DNA of 64,000 nt from Pseudomonadota bacterium (lineage in GTDB: Bacteria; Pseudomonadota; Gammaproteobacteria; Steroidobacterales; Steroidobacteraceae): contig JAPLSH010000004.1 in the NCBI GenBank assembly GCA_026398735.1, positions 248,001 through 312,000 of the forward strand. Direction: 5' to 3'. Below are positions 1 through 10,989 of this stretch, in pieces. Below the pieces are notes generated by a model. The model did no database searches and had not been told where the DNA came from. It saw only the letters and a program-made list of their open reading frames with translations. A program made the translations under genes and the position numbers. The stretch's first letter is position 1, and each line of letters opens with the position of its first letter.

Positions 1-1863
1 GTTGGCAAAGCGCGAGCCATAGCGACCGTAGTAAGGGTTGGCATAGCCGCCCAGCGGTGAGCGATCACCGGTTGCCGGTGCCAGCGGCTTGCTGTCACGC
101 GACAAGTTCCACGAGCTGGCCTTAAAGCCGGTCGACACGCCGCCGTACACCTTGATGTTGTCGCTGAAGTCATAGGCCAAACGCACGGTGTAGGTGGCCT
201 TGCCGTCGTTGGTCTCGCCGCCGGTGTAAGGCACCACAGGTGTGAGGAACTGCAGTTCGTACAGCGCCAGTGCGCTGTTGCAGGCCGCGCCTGTGGCAGC
301 CGTGCAGCCGGTCACACTCAGCTTGTCGGCCATGGCTGCTTGTGCCGGATAGGCCGCAAAGTTGGCAGGCGTGGCAGCCTTGCCGCCGGTGAGTGCGCCA
401 AAGGCCTGAGCAAAGCCGATCTGCACCAGGTTCAGCTGTGCAAACGCATCGCTGTTGGTCTGCGCCAGATCCACGACCTTCTTGCTGTTGGTGTAGGCGA
501 TGCCGGTGGTCAGCGTCATCTTGTCAGCCAACTTCCAATCCAACTGGCCGAACAGTGTGTAGGCCTTGTTGTCTTGGTTGGTGTTGACCGTGCCGCCGCT
601 ACCAGCCTTGAAGAAGGTGCCGGTGGGCAGGCCGGTGGCAGCCTCGAGACCCGGCAGCGTGGAGGGGCTGCCGCCTTTGGCAACGATCAACGTGCTGGCA
701 TAGGCACGCGCGGAGGTGCCCCAGCCCAGCGTGTTGTCGTAAGCGACCGACTCGTTGAAGTAGTAGGCACCGGCCACGCCGCTGACCTTGCCACCATTGT
801 CGAAGCTGGCGCGCAGCTCTTGCGTGAAGGTGCGGATCTGCTGATCGTTGATGTTGGTCGGCAGCAGGTCGGTACTGGTGAAGTCTGAGTCGTAGTTGAA
901 GGTGGCTGACTGGCCGCGCAGTGCAGTGATTGAACTGACCGTGAGCGCGCCTGACTTCCAGTCCAGGTGCAGCGAGGCACCGCGGTTTTTGACGTCATTG
1001 ACCGGGTCGGAGTTGAAGTAGCCCTTACGGTCGGCATAGCCACCCGCATAGATCTTGCCACCGAGTGCAGCGATGACCCCACCGGTGGGGCCGTTGACCA
1101 GATTCGACACGCCGCAGCATGTTTCATCGATCGACGAGTAATCGACGATCAAGCGCGCGGTGAGGCTGTCGGAGACATTGGCCAGCAATTGGCCGCGCAG
1201 GTCATAGCGGTTGCGATCATTGATCGCATTGCCAGTGGCCAGGTTCTCGAAGTAACCGTTGCGCTTGTTGTAGTTGCCCGAGAGGCTGAAGGCGACCTTC
1301 TCGTTCAGCGGCGCAGTGACATAGCCGCGATACACCTGCGAGTTGTAGTTGCCGAAGCTGGCTTCCAACGAACCGCCTGGTGTGAACGAGGGCTTGCGCG
1401 TCACGATGCTGACCACACCGGCCGAGGCGTTCTGACCGAACAGTGTGCTCTGCGGACCGCGCAGCACTTCGATGCGCTCAACATCAACCAGATCGCCGAT
1501 CTGCGAGGCAGAGCGTGAGCGATAGACGCCGTCGACGAATACGCCCACCGAGGACTCGATGCCCGGATTGTTGGCGCCGTTGCCGAAGCCACGGATGATG
1601 AAGTTGGTTTGTGTGGAAGTTTGCAGCTGCGATACACGCAGCGAGGGCACCACAGACTGCAGGTCGAGCACGTCGCGGATGGCGGTTTGCCGAATGGTCT
1701 GCGCTGAGGTGACCGTGACGGCGACCGGCACATCCTGCAGCGTCTGCTCGCGCTTGGTGGCTGTGACGACGATTTCTTCGAGGCCGTCTGAGCTGGCGGC
1801 ACTGGCTGCTGCCGATGCAAGAATGCTGGCGACGGCAAAAGCAACGATAGATGTCTTGTTCAT
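1..1863 (-). CDS. TonB-dependent outer membrane receptor (3' end outside window)
   Basis: Minus-strand reading from ATG at 1863 gives signal peptide then GLEEIVVTATKREQTLQDVPVAVTV (TonB box/plug), FIIRGFGNGANNPGIESSVGVFVDGVYR, RIEVLRGPQSTLFGQNASAGVVSIVTRKP; continues off the left edge. Confidence 0.9.
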   Translation of the reverse strand, partial: MNKTSIVAFAVASILASAAASAASSDGLEEIVVTATKREQTLQDVPVAVTVTSAQTIRQTAIRDVLDLQSVVPSLRVSQLQTSTQTNFIIRGFGNGANNPGIESSVGVFVDGVYRSRSASQIGDLVDVERIEVLRGPQSTLFGQNASAGVVSIVTRKPSFTPGGSLEASFGNYNSQVYRGYVTAPLNEKVAFSLSGNYNKRNGYFENLATGNAINDRNRYDLRGQLLANVSDSLTARLIVDYSSIDETCCGVSNLVNGPTGGVIAALGGKIYAGGYADRKGYFNSDPVNDVKNRGASLHLDWKSGALTVSSITALRGQSATFNYDSDFTSTDLLPTNINDQQIRTFTQELRASFDNGGKVSGVAGAYYFNESVAYDNTLGWGTSARAYASTLIVAKGGSPSTLPGLEAATGLPTGTFFKAGSGGTVNTNQDNKAYTLFGQLDWKLADKMTLTTGIAYTNSKKVVDLAQTNSDAFAQLNLVQIGFAQAFGALTGGKAATPANFAAYPAQAAMADKLSVTGCTAATGAACNSALALYELQFLTPVVPYTGGETNDGKATYTVRLAYDFSDNIKVYGGVSTGFKASSWNLSRDSKPLAPATGDRSPLGGYANPYYGRYGSRFAN

Positions 1864-1940
1864 TGAACCCCCTAAGTTTGACGCACAGTCTATTACCGGC
1901 AGCCGGCCAGTGCTAGGTTCGCCGCTGGCAGGAGGCCTAA

Positions 1941-4249
1941 TGATGCAATCGAGCCGTTTAAAAGGGTGGCGTCTGGCGCGCCGTGCTGCGGTGGCCGCTG
2001 CACTGTTGGTTGTGCTGGTGGCAGTGGCGGGTCTGGGGCTGCTGCGTGGCAGTCTGCCGCAGGTACAAGGCAGTCGCAGCCTGCCGGGTTTGGCCACTGT
2101 GGTGCGCATTGAGCGCGATGCCGCCGGCGTGCCTCGCATCATCGGCCAGAGTCGTCTCGATGTGGCTCGTGTCACGGGGTATCTGCACGCCCAAGAGCGA
2201 TTTTTTCAGATGGATTTGCTGCGTCGCCGGGCGGCGGGCGAGTTGTCGGCACTGCTGGGTGCGCCGCTGTATGAGATCGATGCACAGGTACGTCGTAACC
2301 ATTTTCGCGAGGTGGCCCGGCGTGTCCTGCAGGCACAAACGCCCGCACAGCGCGCGCTGTTGCAGGCCTACGTGGATGGCGTTAATGCCGGCGTTACTGC
2401 ATTGACAACACGCCCCTGGGAATATCTGTTGCTGCGCGTGGCACCTGAGCCTTGGCAGCCAGAAGATAGCCTGCTGTGCATCTACTCCATGTGGCTGGAT
2501 CTGCAGGATCACGATGCCAATATCGACCGCAGCCTGCGGGCCTTGCGCGATGCCACCGGTGAAGCGGGTTTCGCGTTTTTGGGTGGTTTGGCACAGCGTG
2601 GCGATGCGGCCTTGGATGGCAGCGTATTGCCTGAGGCAGCGCTGCCGGCGCAGTTGCCGGCGCCACGCGGCGCCGTTGCTACCGTGGCCGATCCGCTGGG
2701 TCTGCAGCCGCCGTTTGTTGCCGGCAGCAACAGTTTTGCTATTGCCGGTACGCGCAGCGCCAGTGGACTGCCGGTGCTGGCCAACGACATGCATTTGAGC
2801 TTGCGCGTGCCACACATCTGGTATCGCGCCAGCTTGCAGTGGATTGATGCCAATGGCGCATCACGCAAAGTGGTGGGTGTGATGTTGCCGGGTATGCCGG
2901 CGATGGTGGTGGGCAGTAACGGCCATGTGGCCTGGGGGTTCACCAATTCCAATATCGATACAGTTGATGCTGTGCCGCTGAGTCCGCAGGAGGTGGTGCA
3001 CGAGCGGGTCGAACAGATTCAGATCCGCGGTGCGCCGGCGCGCCAGTTGCGCTTACGTGAGTCTGCGCTGGGCCCGGTATTGACCGCCGCCGATGCGCCG
3101 CAGCAACTGGCTTTGCGTTGGACGGCGCTGCAGGCCGAGGCCACCAATTTGCAGCTGGTCGATATGGAAAACAGCCAGAGCGTGGCGCAGGCCATGGAGA
3201 TTGCCCATCGCAGCGGTATCCCCAACCAGAACCTGTTGGTGGTCGATGCGGCGGGTCATGTCGGCTGGACGCTAACCGGAGCGATTCCGTTGCGCGACGG
3301 CTCTGGCTGGTTGCCGCCCGCGCAGGTACCCACGTGGGTTGATCCGCCCGAGGGCCTGCTGTGGACGGCCAACAACCGCATTGTCGGGGGCGCAGCCTTG
3401 GCCCTGCTGGGCGATGGCGGCTATGACGGCTCGGCTCGGGCGGCCTCGATCCGTGACGATTTGCGTGAGCGCGCAGCGCGTGCACCGCTGACCGAAACTG
3501 ACCTGTTGGCCGTGCAGCTGGGCGATCGCGCGGCGCATCTGGACCCTTGGCGTGACCTGTTGTTAGGCGTGCTCGATGACGCGTTTGTAGCGGGAAATCC
3601 GGCCCGGCAGGCGCTGCGCGAGGCAGTGCAGTCTTGGCAGGGCCATGCCAGCGTGGATTCGGTCGGCTATAGGGTGCTGCGCAGCTTCCGGTCGCAGGCC
3701 GCACAACGTGCGCTGGGACCGTGGGTGCGCGCTACGCAGGCCGTGTATGCGGATGCGAACCTGGGCCGGCTGCGACCTGAAACCGCCGCGCTGCGGCTGT
3801 TGCAGCAGCAGCCTGCAAGCCTGCTCGATCCAGCCTATGCCAGCTGGCAGACCCTGCTGCAGCAGTCTGCCGACGCCGTGTTGCGAGAGGCCGGTGGCAG
3901 TGCCGACTCGGTTAAGGCCTGGACCTGGGGTCGCTATAACGTGTCGGCGATGCGCCATCCGCTATCGGCTGCGCTGCCGGGCTTCATTGGCCAGTGGCTG
4001 GACATGCCTGCCGAGCAGCAAGCCGGTGACAGCGATATGGCGCGCGTGGCGCGACCCACCAGCGGCGCCTCGCAGCGTCTGGTGGTGTCTCCGGGACGGG
4101 AAGAGCAAGGACTCTTGCACCTGCCTGGCGGCCAGAGTGGTCACCCGCTATCGCCGTATTACCGCGCCGGTCATGAGGCTTGGGCCAAGGGTGAGCCCGC
4201 GCCGCTGCTGCCCGGTGCAACGCGTTGGATTCTGACGTTGCAGCCCTGA
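1941..4249 (+). CDS. Penicillin acylase family protein (Ntn hydrolase)
   Basis: ORF has GSNSFAIAG...LPVLANDMHL (nucleophile Ser region) and N-terminal RDAAGVPRI...GYLHAQERFFQMDLLRR; start placed after AGGAGG at 1931. Confidence 0.88.
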
Positions 4250-4263
4250 CGCTGCGCCGCAGC

Positions 4264-5478
4264 TCAATCGTTGGCGTCGTCGCCTTCGTCATCGTCGGGC
4301 TGTACTTGTGAGGGCAGTCGTTTGCCGGTCGAGGGCGTCACGCCCAGCGACAGCAGTTTGCCCGCCAGCTTGGTCGCGTTGCCCGGTCCGGTGCGCAATT
4401 GGCCCAGCGCCTTGTCATAGGTCAGTTGTGACTTCTTGAGTGCATCGCCGATCTCGACAAACGAATCGGCAAACCCCACCAGCTTTTCGTACAGCTTGCG
4501 GCCGGTCTCAGCGATTTCTTCCGAACCCTTACGACGTTTTTCAAATACCCACATGCCTTGGATCAAGCGCACCACTGCCATCAGTGTGGTGGGTGTTACC
4601 AGCACGATCTTGCTCTTCCACGCGTCTTCGTACAGCGCCGGCTCACGCGTCAAAGCACTCAGCAGTGCCGCTTCAACCGGCACGAACATCAGCACAAAGT
4701 CGACGGTGTTGAGGTCTTTGGAACCGGTGTAGTTGCGCGCTTCAAGGCCTTTGATGTGCTGGCGCAGCGACAGCAGGTGAGCCTTGAAGGCAAGCTCGCG
4801 CGCCGCGTCATCGCTGGCATCACAGTAGTCGCGCCAGGCTTTGTTGGACACTTTGGAATCGATTACTACCTGCCGATCCTCTGGCAGATACAGCACAGCA
4901 TCGGGTTGCTGGCGCCCGCCGGCATCGGCACTGATCGACACCTGCAATTTGTATTCGTGATCTTTGCGCAGACCCGATTGCTCCAGGATGCGCTCCAACA
5001 CCATCTCGCCCCAGTTACCGGTGGACTTGGAGCTGATGGTCAGTGCATTGGCCAGACTGTTGGCCGATTCGGTGACCTGTTGATTGAGATTGGTCAGTTG
5101 CACGATCTGTTCATGCAGCTTGCTGCGCTCGGCGGTCTCGGCAGTGTGAATGGCGTCGACGCGTGAGCGAAAGTCCGACAGCTGCGTGCGCAACGGTCCC
5201 ATCAGACTGTCGAGTTCGACTTTGTGCTGGGCCTGCAGCGTGCGGCCACGCTCTTCGACCAGCTTGGAGGTGGCCTCGGTTACTTTGGACTCGACCAGCT
5301 GCATCTGATCTGCAACCCAGCCCTTTTGCTGTGCCAGTTGATCTTGTGCCGCCAGTGACTGACCACGCAGCTGCTCACGCTCGGTGGTCACGGCCATAAG
5401 TCGCAGCATCAGCCAAGCCACGGCTGCCAGCAGCACCACCACTACACCTGCCAAGACCACTGTCGCTATGTTGTCCAT
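4264..5478 (-). CDS. rmuC: DNA recombination protein RmuC
   Basis: TM N-terminus, coiled coil, then NWGEMVLERILEQSGL, VVIDSKVSNKAW, RNYTGSKDLNTVDFVLMFVPVEAAL typical of RmuC. Confidence 0.9.
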   Translation of the reverse strand: MDNIATVVLAGVVVVLLAAVAWLMLRLMAVTTEREQLRGQSLAAQDQLAQQKGWVADQMQLVESKVTEATSKLVEERGRTLQAQHKVELDSLMGPLRTQLSDFRSRVDAIHTAETAERSKLHEQIVQLTNLNQQVTESANSLANALTISSKSTGNWGEMVLERILEQSGLRKDHEYKLQVSISADAGGRQQPDAVLYLPEDRQVVIDSKVSNKAWRDYCDASDDAARELAFKAHLLSLRQHIKGLEARNYTGSKDLNTVDFVLMFVPVEAALLSALTREPALYEDAWKSKIVLVTPTTLMAVVRLIQGMWVFEKRRKGSEEIAETGRKLYEKLVGFADSFVEIGDALKKSQLTYDKALGQLRTGPGNATKLAGKLLSLGVTPSTGKRLPSQVQPDDDEGDDAND

Positions 5479-5539
5479 CGTGTCCTGCCCTCGCAGTACC
5501 GCTGCGTTGCGAGCCTAGTCTGCCCTATAGTTGGGCTAT

Positions 5540-6787
5540 ATGGCCGCGATCCTCCCTCTCCCGACACGCAGCGCAGCGCTGGCGCGTTTGACGCAGTTTC
5601 TGCCGCAGGCAGGCCGCGCCTATACCACTGGCCGCAACATCGACACCGGTCCTGGTGTGCGCGAGTCGGTGTCGGGTCTGTCGCCGTGGATCCGCCATCG
5701 TGTAATCACCGAGGAACAGGTGCTGCGCGCTGTGCTGACGAGGCACACCCAGTCGCAAGCGGCGCGCTTTATTGAAGAGGTGTGTTGGCGCAGTTACTTC
5801 AAGGGTTACCTTGAATCGCGTCCGTCTATCTGGAGCGACTATCGCCGCATGGTGGTGGGCTCGTTCTCGCACTTGCCGCGGTGTCAGGCGGCAATGGAAG
5901 GTCGCACTGGCATCGATTGTTTTGATGCCTGGGTGGCCGAGCTTAAAACCACGGGTTATCTGCACAACCATGCGCGCATGTGTTTTGCCTCGATTTGGAT
6001 TTTTACGCTTGAGTTGCCTTGGCAGTTGGGCGCGGACTTCACGCTGCGTCATTTCATTGATGGCGATGCAGCGTCCAACACCTTGTCGTGGCGCTGGGTG
6101 GCTGGCTTGCATACGCCGGGCAAAAACTATCTGGCCAAGCCCGCAGCCATAGAGCGGTGCAGTAACGGGCGCTTTGCGCCGCAGGGTTTGGTCGAGCAGG
6201 CTGCAGCGTTACAGGAAGTCGCGTTGCATCCGCTCATGGCGGTGCCGCCTTTGGCCACAGCAGCCACTCCCGGGGCTTTGCCACCGGGGCGCATTGCGTT
6301 GCTGCTTACCGAAGAAGACCTGCATCCCGAAAGCTTGGGGCTGCACGGTGCGCCGTTGGTTGGCGTGGCCAGTGCCAGTGCTGTAGCCGCACGCTCCGCC
6401 TTGCCGGTGTCTGCGTTGGCCTGCGACTTTGTCAGCGGCGCGATGGACGATGCGCTGGCGCGTGCTGGCGCGCACTTTGATGTACCTGCCGAGCGTCTGG
6501 TTGCACTCGATGGCGATGCCATTGCCGAGTGGGCACAGCGTATCGGCGCCGAGGTGGTGTTGACCGCCGTAGCGCCGGTGGGTCCGGTTGAAGAAGCGCT
6601 ACGTGATGCGGCCGATTGGCTGACTATGCAGCGGTTGCCGTTGGTGCAGCTGCGCCGTGAATGGGATGCGATGTTGTGGCCCTTGGCCACGCGCGGTTTC
6701 TTTGATCTGCGTGAACAGATCCCGCGCGTCATTGCCGAGTTGGATCTGGAGCGGGACAGGCCCGCCCAGAACCAACTGCCGTTTTAA
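5540..6787 (+). CDS. Photolyase/cryptochrome-like FAD-binding domain protein
   Basis: RFIEEVCWRSYFKGYLE, HNHARMCFASIWIF, RHFIDGDAASNTLSWRWVAG match the photolyase FAD-binding core; C-terminal half looks alpha/beta. Confidence 0.8.
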   Translation: MAAILPLPTRSAALARLTQFLPQAGRAYTTGRNIDTGPGVRESVSGLSPWIRHRVITEEQVLRAVLTRHTQSQAARFIEEVCWRSYFKGYLESRPSIWSDYRRMVVGSFSHLPRCQAAMEGRTGIDCFDAWVAELKTTGYLHNHARMCFASIWIFTLELPWQLGADFTLRHFIDGDAASNTLSWRWVAGLHTPGKNYLAKPAAIERCSNGRFAPQGLVEQAAALQEVALHPLMAVPPLATAATPGALPPGRIALLLTEEDLHPESLGLHGAPLVGVASASAVAARSALPVSALACDFVSGAMDDALARAGAHFDVPAERLVALDGDAIAEWAQRIGAEVVLTAVAPVGPVEEALRDAADWLTMQRLPLVQLRREWDAMLWPLATRGFFDLREQIPRVIAELDLERDRPAQNQLPF

Positions 6788-8754
6788 GGCGCCAGATTCT
6801 TTTTCAGGAACTCGCCCATGGTGCTGAACCACTGGCGACGATGCGTATCCATCAAAAAGTAATGGTCGGTGCCTTTGATGATGACGGTCTCATGTGGCTT
6901 GCCGGCACTCTTGAGTGCAGCATCCATGGCCTTGGTCTGAGCCACTTGCACGGTGTAGTCACGATCGCCGTGGATCAGCATCAAGGGCAGGTTGACCTGC
7001 GAGGCGCGCCCACGCGGTGAGTCGTCGCGCAGCTTCTTGTCGTCAGTGCCGATGGACCTGCTAGTCACTTCTCCCAACGTATTGGTAGTTTCGCGCTTTA
7101 AGTCGATCAGATCACTGACACCGGAGATGGCTATCGAACAGCGGAACATCTTGTCGGCATTGCGCGTGGCAATCAGCAGGGCCATATAACCGCCGTAGCT
7201 GGCGCCGACTACGCACACGCGCGCCGGATCTGCATAGCCTTCTGCCAGCGCCCACTTGGTGCCGTCGATCACGTCGTTGTAGGGCAAACCGCCCCAGTCA
7301 CGAAACCCTGAATCGAACCACTCATAGCCATAGCCGGTTGACGCGCGGAACTGCATTTGCAGCACGGCATAGCCTTGGCTTGCCAGATATTGCAGCCAAG
7401 GATCAAAGCCCCAGCTGTCGCGCGCGTAGGGACCGCCGTGCGGCATGACGATGAGCGGTGGCTTGCCGCCGCCGGCGGCCTGCACGGGCAGCGTGAGGTA
7501 ACCGGGGACTGTTTTGCCATCGCGGCTGGTGTAGGTGATGGGCTTTTGCTCTGCCAGTGCATAGGACGCAAGGCCTGGTGCAGAGGAGCCGATGCGCGTC
7601 AGCTTGCCGCCATTACTGCCGTCGCGATCCAAGGTATAAAAGACCGGTGCTTCGGTATCGCTGTTGGTATGAATGACCAGTGTGCTGAAGTTGGGCGTGT
7701 AATCGTCGATGGTGAGTGTGCGTCCGCCCAAGCCCTTGAGCAGCGCCTGATAGATCGCCCCCAGCTCTTTGTCGAAGAACAGCGTCTGCGGCTTGTCGGT
7801 TTCGAAGGTCACACCGACCAGCCTGTTGCCGTTGTCCAGCAGCGGAGCGCTCAGGTCTACTTGATCATGTGAGTAGACAAGCGTGGGTGGTGTGGCGTCG
7901 GTAAGGTCGACTTTCCACAGCGCATCACGGCCCTCGTGGTTCCCGGTTGCGTAGGCAAAATTACTGTCTGGAATGATGGCAATCGGTGACAGCTTGTCGG
8001 TCTTCTGAAACGCTTTGATGCGAGTCAGCTCACGCCATTCGGTTTCACCTTGGCGACGCACCATATAGACGGTGTTGTCTTTGCGAGTGCCCACGCCCAG
8101 TCGCAGGTTGCCTTTGCCATCGCTGATGAACGTCTGGATGGGCGGGTTTTCCTGTTGCACCAGCGTGCGCTCGCCGGTGTTGACGTTGAGTTCGTAGATG
8201 TCGGGATAGCCGTCAGAGTAGCCGCCGTTGCTGGTGCGACCACCTTCGCCGTTGCTGCCCTCGTCGATGGCAATGAGCACGGTATCGGGCTTGTCTTGCG
8301 TCCAATCGACGATGCGGTCCTGATTCATATCGCCCGAGACGGCGCGATAACTCTTACCCAGCACCTTCAGGTCGGTGCCATCTGCGTTAACGCTGACCAG
8401 GCGGGTGATCGGCAGGGACAGGCCCATCTCTTGGACCAACCCGCGCAGACTGCACAACAGGCGCTGGTTATTGGCCCACCTGCACCATTGCGGCAGGAAG
8501 CCGTCTTCGCCCTTGAAGGCGGCCACTTGTTTGATGGATTGAGGCGCTGAGCGCTCTTGTACAAAGACGCCGAAGTTGCCGTCTTGGACGATGTTCAAGG
8601 CGAGCAGGCGACCATCGGGAGAGATCGAGACCTGACGTACGCGCAGTCCCGCAAAGAACGCATCGAGCGGCGGCGGCGTAACGGGTTGTGCGGCGCTGGC
8701 GATGCCGGCAGCCAACAACAAAAGAACAGGTGCAAAACGCAAAACGCTACGCAT
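6784..8754 (-). CDS. S9 family prolyl oligopeptidase-type peptidase with signal peptide
   Basis: Signal peptide; beta-propeller; GASYGGYMAL nucleophile motif, HGDRDYTV, GTDHYF catalytic His region. Confidence 0.9.
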   Translation of the reverse strand: MRSVLRFAPVLLLLAAGIASAAQPVTPPPLDAFFAGLRVRQVSISPDGRLLALNIVQDGNFGVFVQERSAPQSIKQVAAFKGEDGFLPQWCRWANNQRLLCSLRGLVQEMGLSLPITRLVSVNADGTDLKVLGKSYRAVSGDMNQDRIVDWTQDKPDTVLIAIDEGSNGEGGRTSNGGYSDGYPDIYELNVNTGERTLVQQENPPIQTFISDGKGNLRLGVGTRKDNTVYMVRRQGETEWRELTRIKAFQKTDKLSPIAIIPDSNFAYATGNHEGRDALWKVDLTDATPPTLVYSHDQVDLSAPLLDNGNRLVGVTFETDKPQTLFFDKELGAIYQALLKGLGGRTLTIDDYTPNFSTLVIHTNSDTEAPVFYTLDRDGSNGGKLTRIGSSAPGLASYALAEQKPITYTSRDGKTVPGYLTLPVQAAGGGKPPLIVMPHGGPYARDSWGFDPWLQYLASQGYAVLQMQFRASTGYGYEWFDSGFRDWGGLPYNDVIDGTKWALAEGYADPARVCVVGASYGGYMALLIATRNADKMFRCSIAISGVSDLIDLKRETTNTLGEVTSRSIGTDDKKLRDDSPRGRASQVNLPLMLIHGDRDYTVQVAQTKAMDAALKSAGKPHETVIIKGTDHYFLMDTHRRQWFSTMGEFLKKNLAP

Positions 8755-8794
8755 GGTTTACCTCCGTTATGATTTCACTTCATACCAGAGAGTA

Positions 8795-8820
8795 GGTGCT
8801 GCCGCACGCGCGGCAGCACC
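8795..8820. terminator. Perfect 10-bp GC-rich hairpin between the S9 peptidase start and ligM-like 1 stop
   Basis: GGTGCTGCCG-cacgcg-CGGCAGCACC; no U-tract. Confidence 0.5.
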
Positions 8821-8832
8821 ATGGCAGGCGGT

Positions 8833-10266
8833 TTATTCCGCTTTGCCCTTCTCGCGCCAGCTGCCCTCGGCGTAGACGCTGCGCACCGAGGCCACATAGG
8901 GCACCGGGCAGACGATCGCGCGGATCTGCACCTGCTTATGCTGCTCGACGGTGGGCTTCTTGCTGCCGCCGTTAGGCTCGCCCCACACGAACACCACTTC
9001 GGTGCCCGGCACGGCGAACTCGGGTGCCAGATAAGCCAAGGTCAGCTCCTTGCGCTCGTTGGAGCTATAGCCCACCCAAGTGGACACGCCGACCTGCTTG
9101 CTACCGTCCTTCGACAGCACCGCATCCTGCGGGTACATGCTGTACACCGCCGACGGGAAGTCGAAGTACTTGGCGCGCTCGTTCTCTTTGCCGTACTGCG
9201 AGGCGATGGCGTTGACCATGTCCTCGTCGTTGAGCTCCAGAGTGACCTTCACGCGGTGCTGCTGGGCAGCGATCTTCTCGAGAGCTGCACGGCCGATGAA
9301 GTCATGGTCGAACTTGATCATGAAGCCGTAGCCCAGATCGTGCGGCGTGGTGTAGTGGTCGTCGATGTTCGACGACACATAGCTGCCACCCAGCGACGCG
9401 TTGGCTTCAAAGCCGACAGCCGGCAGCCACTCGCGATACTTCTTCATGCGCTCGTCGCCCGAGTAGATGGCGGCCATCTGGCCGGGGATCCAGCCTGACT
9501 CCAGCGTGTTGGACGAGTAAGCGCGGGCGCCGACCAGACGCAGACCGAACTCCTTGCCGGCCTCGGCGATGGCATCGAGGATGACCTGGCCATCGGCCGA
9601 GGGTCCGAACAGCTCGAAGCCCGGCTGACCGGCCATGCCGTGACGCAGCGCGGTGACCGCCTTGCCGGCAATGGTGACCTCGGTCATGTTGAAGAACTTG
9701 AGGTCCGGCGGCGTGGCGCCCAGCACCTTGGTCATGACCTTCATCGCGTTGGGACCCTGCACCTGATAGCGGTAGGTCTTGCGGGCGACAGGGTTCGGGC
9801 GCGAAGCAGAACGCTCGTCACGCTCGAAGGTCACATTCCACTTGCTGCCATCGGGCTTGGTGCCGGTCTCGCCGTGGTACTGCACCCAGTTGGCGACCGG
9901 CGGGCGGCCGATCAGGTTGAAGTGCTCGGGAGCCAGGTAGCACAGGATCACGTCGCCGATGACGTAGCCGTCCCAGCTGACGGGAACGTACTGCTTGGCC
10001 TTGCCGGGCACGAAGCCCTTGAAGCTGTTGATGCCCAGTGACTCGAGGAGCGCAAAGGCGTCCGGACCCGACACGTACAGGTCGGTCATGTGGTACGACT
10101 GGTTGAACAACACCGCGGTGTTCTGCCAGGCCCACTGTTCGTCACGCCAGTTGGTGTACTCGGGCAGCTTTACCGGGTAAGGGTTCGGGCCGCTCTGCGA
10201 GTCGCGCAGCAGAGAAATGGCACCACCGGCTGCCTTCATGCGTTCTTCGAGATTCTTGAAGCTCAT
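8833..10266 (-). CDS. LigM/GcvT-family aryl O-demethylase-like protein (aminomethyltransferase fold), paralog 1
   Basis: [78 protein letters not shown]; ~477 aa, LigM-like length. Confidence 0.8.
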   Translation of the reverse strand: MSFKNLEERMKAAGGAISLLRDSQSGPNPYPVKLPEYTNWRDEQWAWQNTAVLFNQSYHMTDLYVSGPDAFALLESLGINSFKGFVPGKAKQYVPVSWDGYVIGDVILCYLAPEHFNLIGRPPVANWVQYHGETGTKPDGSKWNVTFERDERSASRPNPVARKTYRYQVQGPNAMKVMTKVLGATPPDLKFFNMTEVTIAGKAVTALRHGMAGQPGFELFGPSADGQVILDAIAEAGKEFGLRLVGARAYSSNTLESGWIPGQMAAIYSGDERMKKYREWLPAVGFEANASLGGSYVSSNIDDHYTTPHDLGYGFMIKFDHDFIGRAALEKIAAQQHRVKVTLELNDEDMVNAIASQYGKENERAKYFDFPSAVYSMYPQDAVLSKDGSKQVGVSTWVGYSSNERKELTLAYLAPEFAVPGTEVVFVWGEPNGGSKKPTVEQHKQVQIRAIVCPVPYVASVRSVYAEGSWREKGKAE

Positions 10267-10967
10267 GCGTTTTCCTGGATTGAGGGAATGGGTGCGGCCA
10301 AACCGGCCACATTGATGCTCTCTTCGACGACGTGCGCATGTTCGCGCATCAACCCCTCGGCGCGCGTCCCCTGACCGCGCTCGAAGGCCTCTACGAGGCT
10401 GTGATGCTGCCGGTGCGCATAACGCAGCCGGTCGTACATGCGATCAAGGTTGCCGTGGTCGAAGGCCAATGCCTGCGGCCCGGCGAAGGGGACTCGGTTG
10501 TTGCGCGTCAGGCTCTCGACCAGCAAGGGGCTGGCGGCCTCGGTCAGGATCAGACCGTGGAAGCGCTGGTTCATTTCGGCGTAGGCGGCCTCATCGTCGG
10601 CGTCGACGCTGCGCTTGCTGAGCAGCGAGTCGCCGTCTTCCAGGCAACCGCGCAATTCGCGCAGGAATGCCTTGGAGGCGCCCTGCTCGGCAACACGACG
10701 TGCCGCCAAGCCCTCGAGGACAGCGCGAATGTCGATCGCGTCCAGTACGTCTGCGGCAGTAAACGCACGCACCACAAAGCCGCGGGTGGGGTGATCGGCC
10801 AGCAGGCCCTCGTTGGCCAGCAGCGGCAGTGCCTGTCGCACCGGCATACGCGACATGCCCAATTGGGCCGCCAGCGGCGCCTCGGCCACGCGCTGCCCGG
10901 GCGTCAGTTCGCCGCGCAGGATCATCTCGCGAATGCGGACGATGGCATGGGTGAGGTGACTGCTCAT
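10263..10967 (-). CDS. GntR family (FCD subfamily, VanR-like) transcriptional regulator
   Basis: HTH: IREMILRGELTPGQRVAEAPLAAQLGMSRMPVRQALPLLANEGLL; FCD: MNQRFHGLIL...HHSLVEAFERG; overlaps ligM-like 1 start by 4 nt. Confidence 0.88.
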   Translation of the reverse strand: MSSHLTHAIVRIREMILRGELTPGQRVAEAPLAAQLGMSRMPVRQALPLLANEGLLADHPTRGFVVRAFTAADVLDAIDIRAVLEGLAARRVAEQGASKAFLRELRGCLEDGDSLLSKRSVDADDEAAYAEMNQRFHGLILTEAASPLLVESLTRNNRVPFAGPQALAFDHGNLDRMYDRLRYAHRQHHSLVEAFERGQGTRAEGLMREHAHVVEESINVAGLAAPIPSIQENA

Positions 10968-10989
10968 GTGGCCGGCGAAGGTACCTACC

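Noticed and set aside
4251-4263. GCTGCGCCGCAGC palindrome between penicillin acylase and rmuC
   Set aside because: Too short with almost no loop to form a stable terminator.
3019-4292. Several minus-strand ORFs under the penicillin acylase gene
   Set aside because: Overlapping, proline/arginine-rich translations without motifs, antisense to a well-supported gene.
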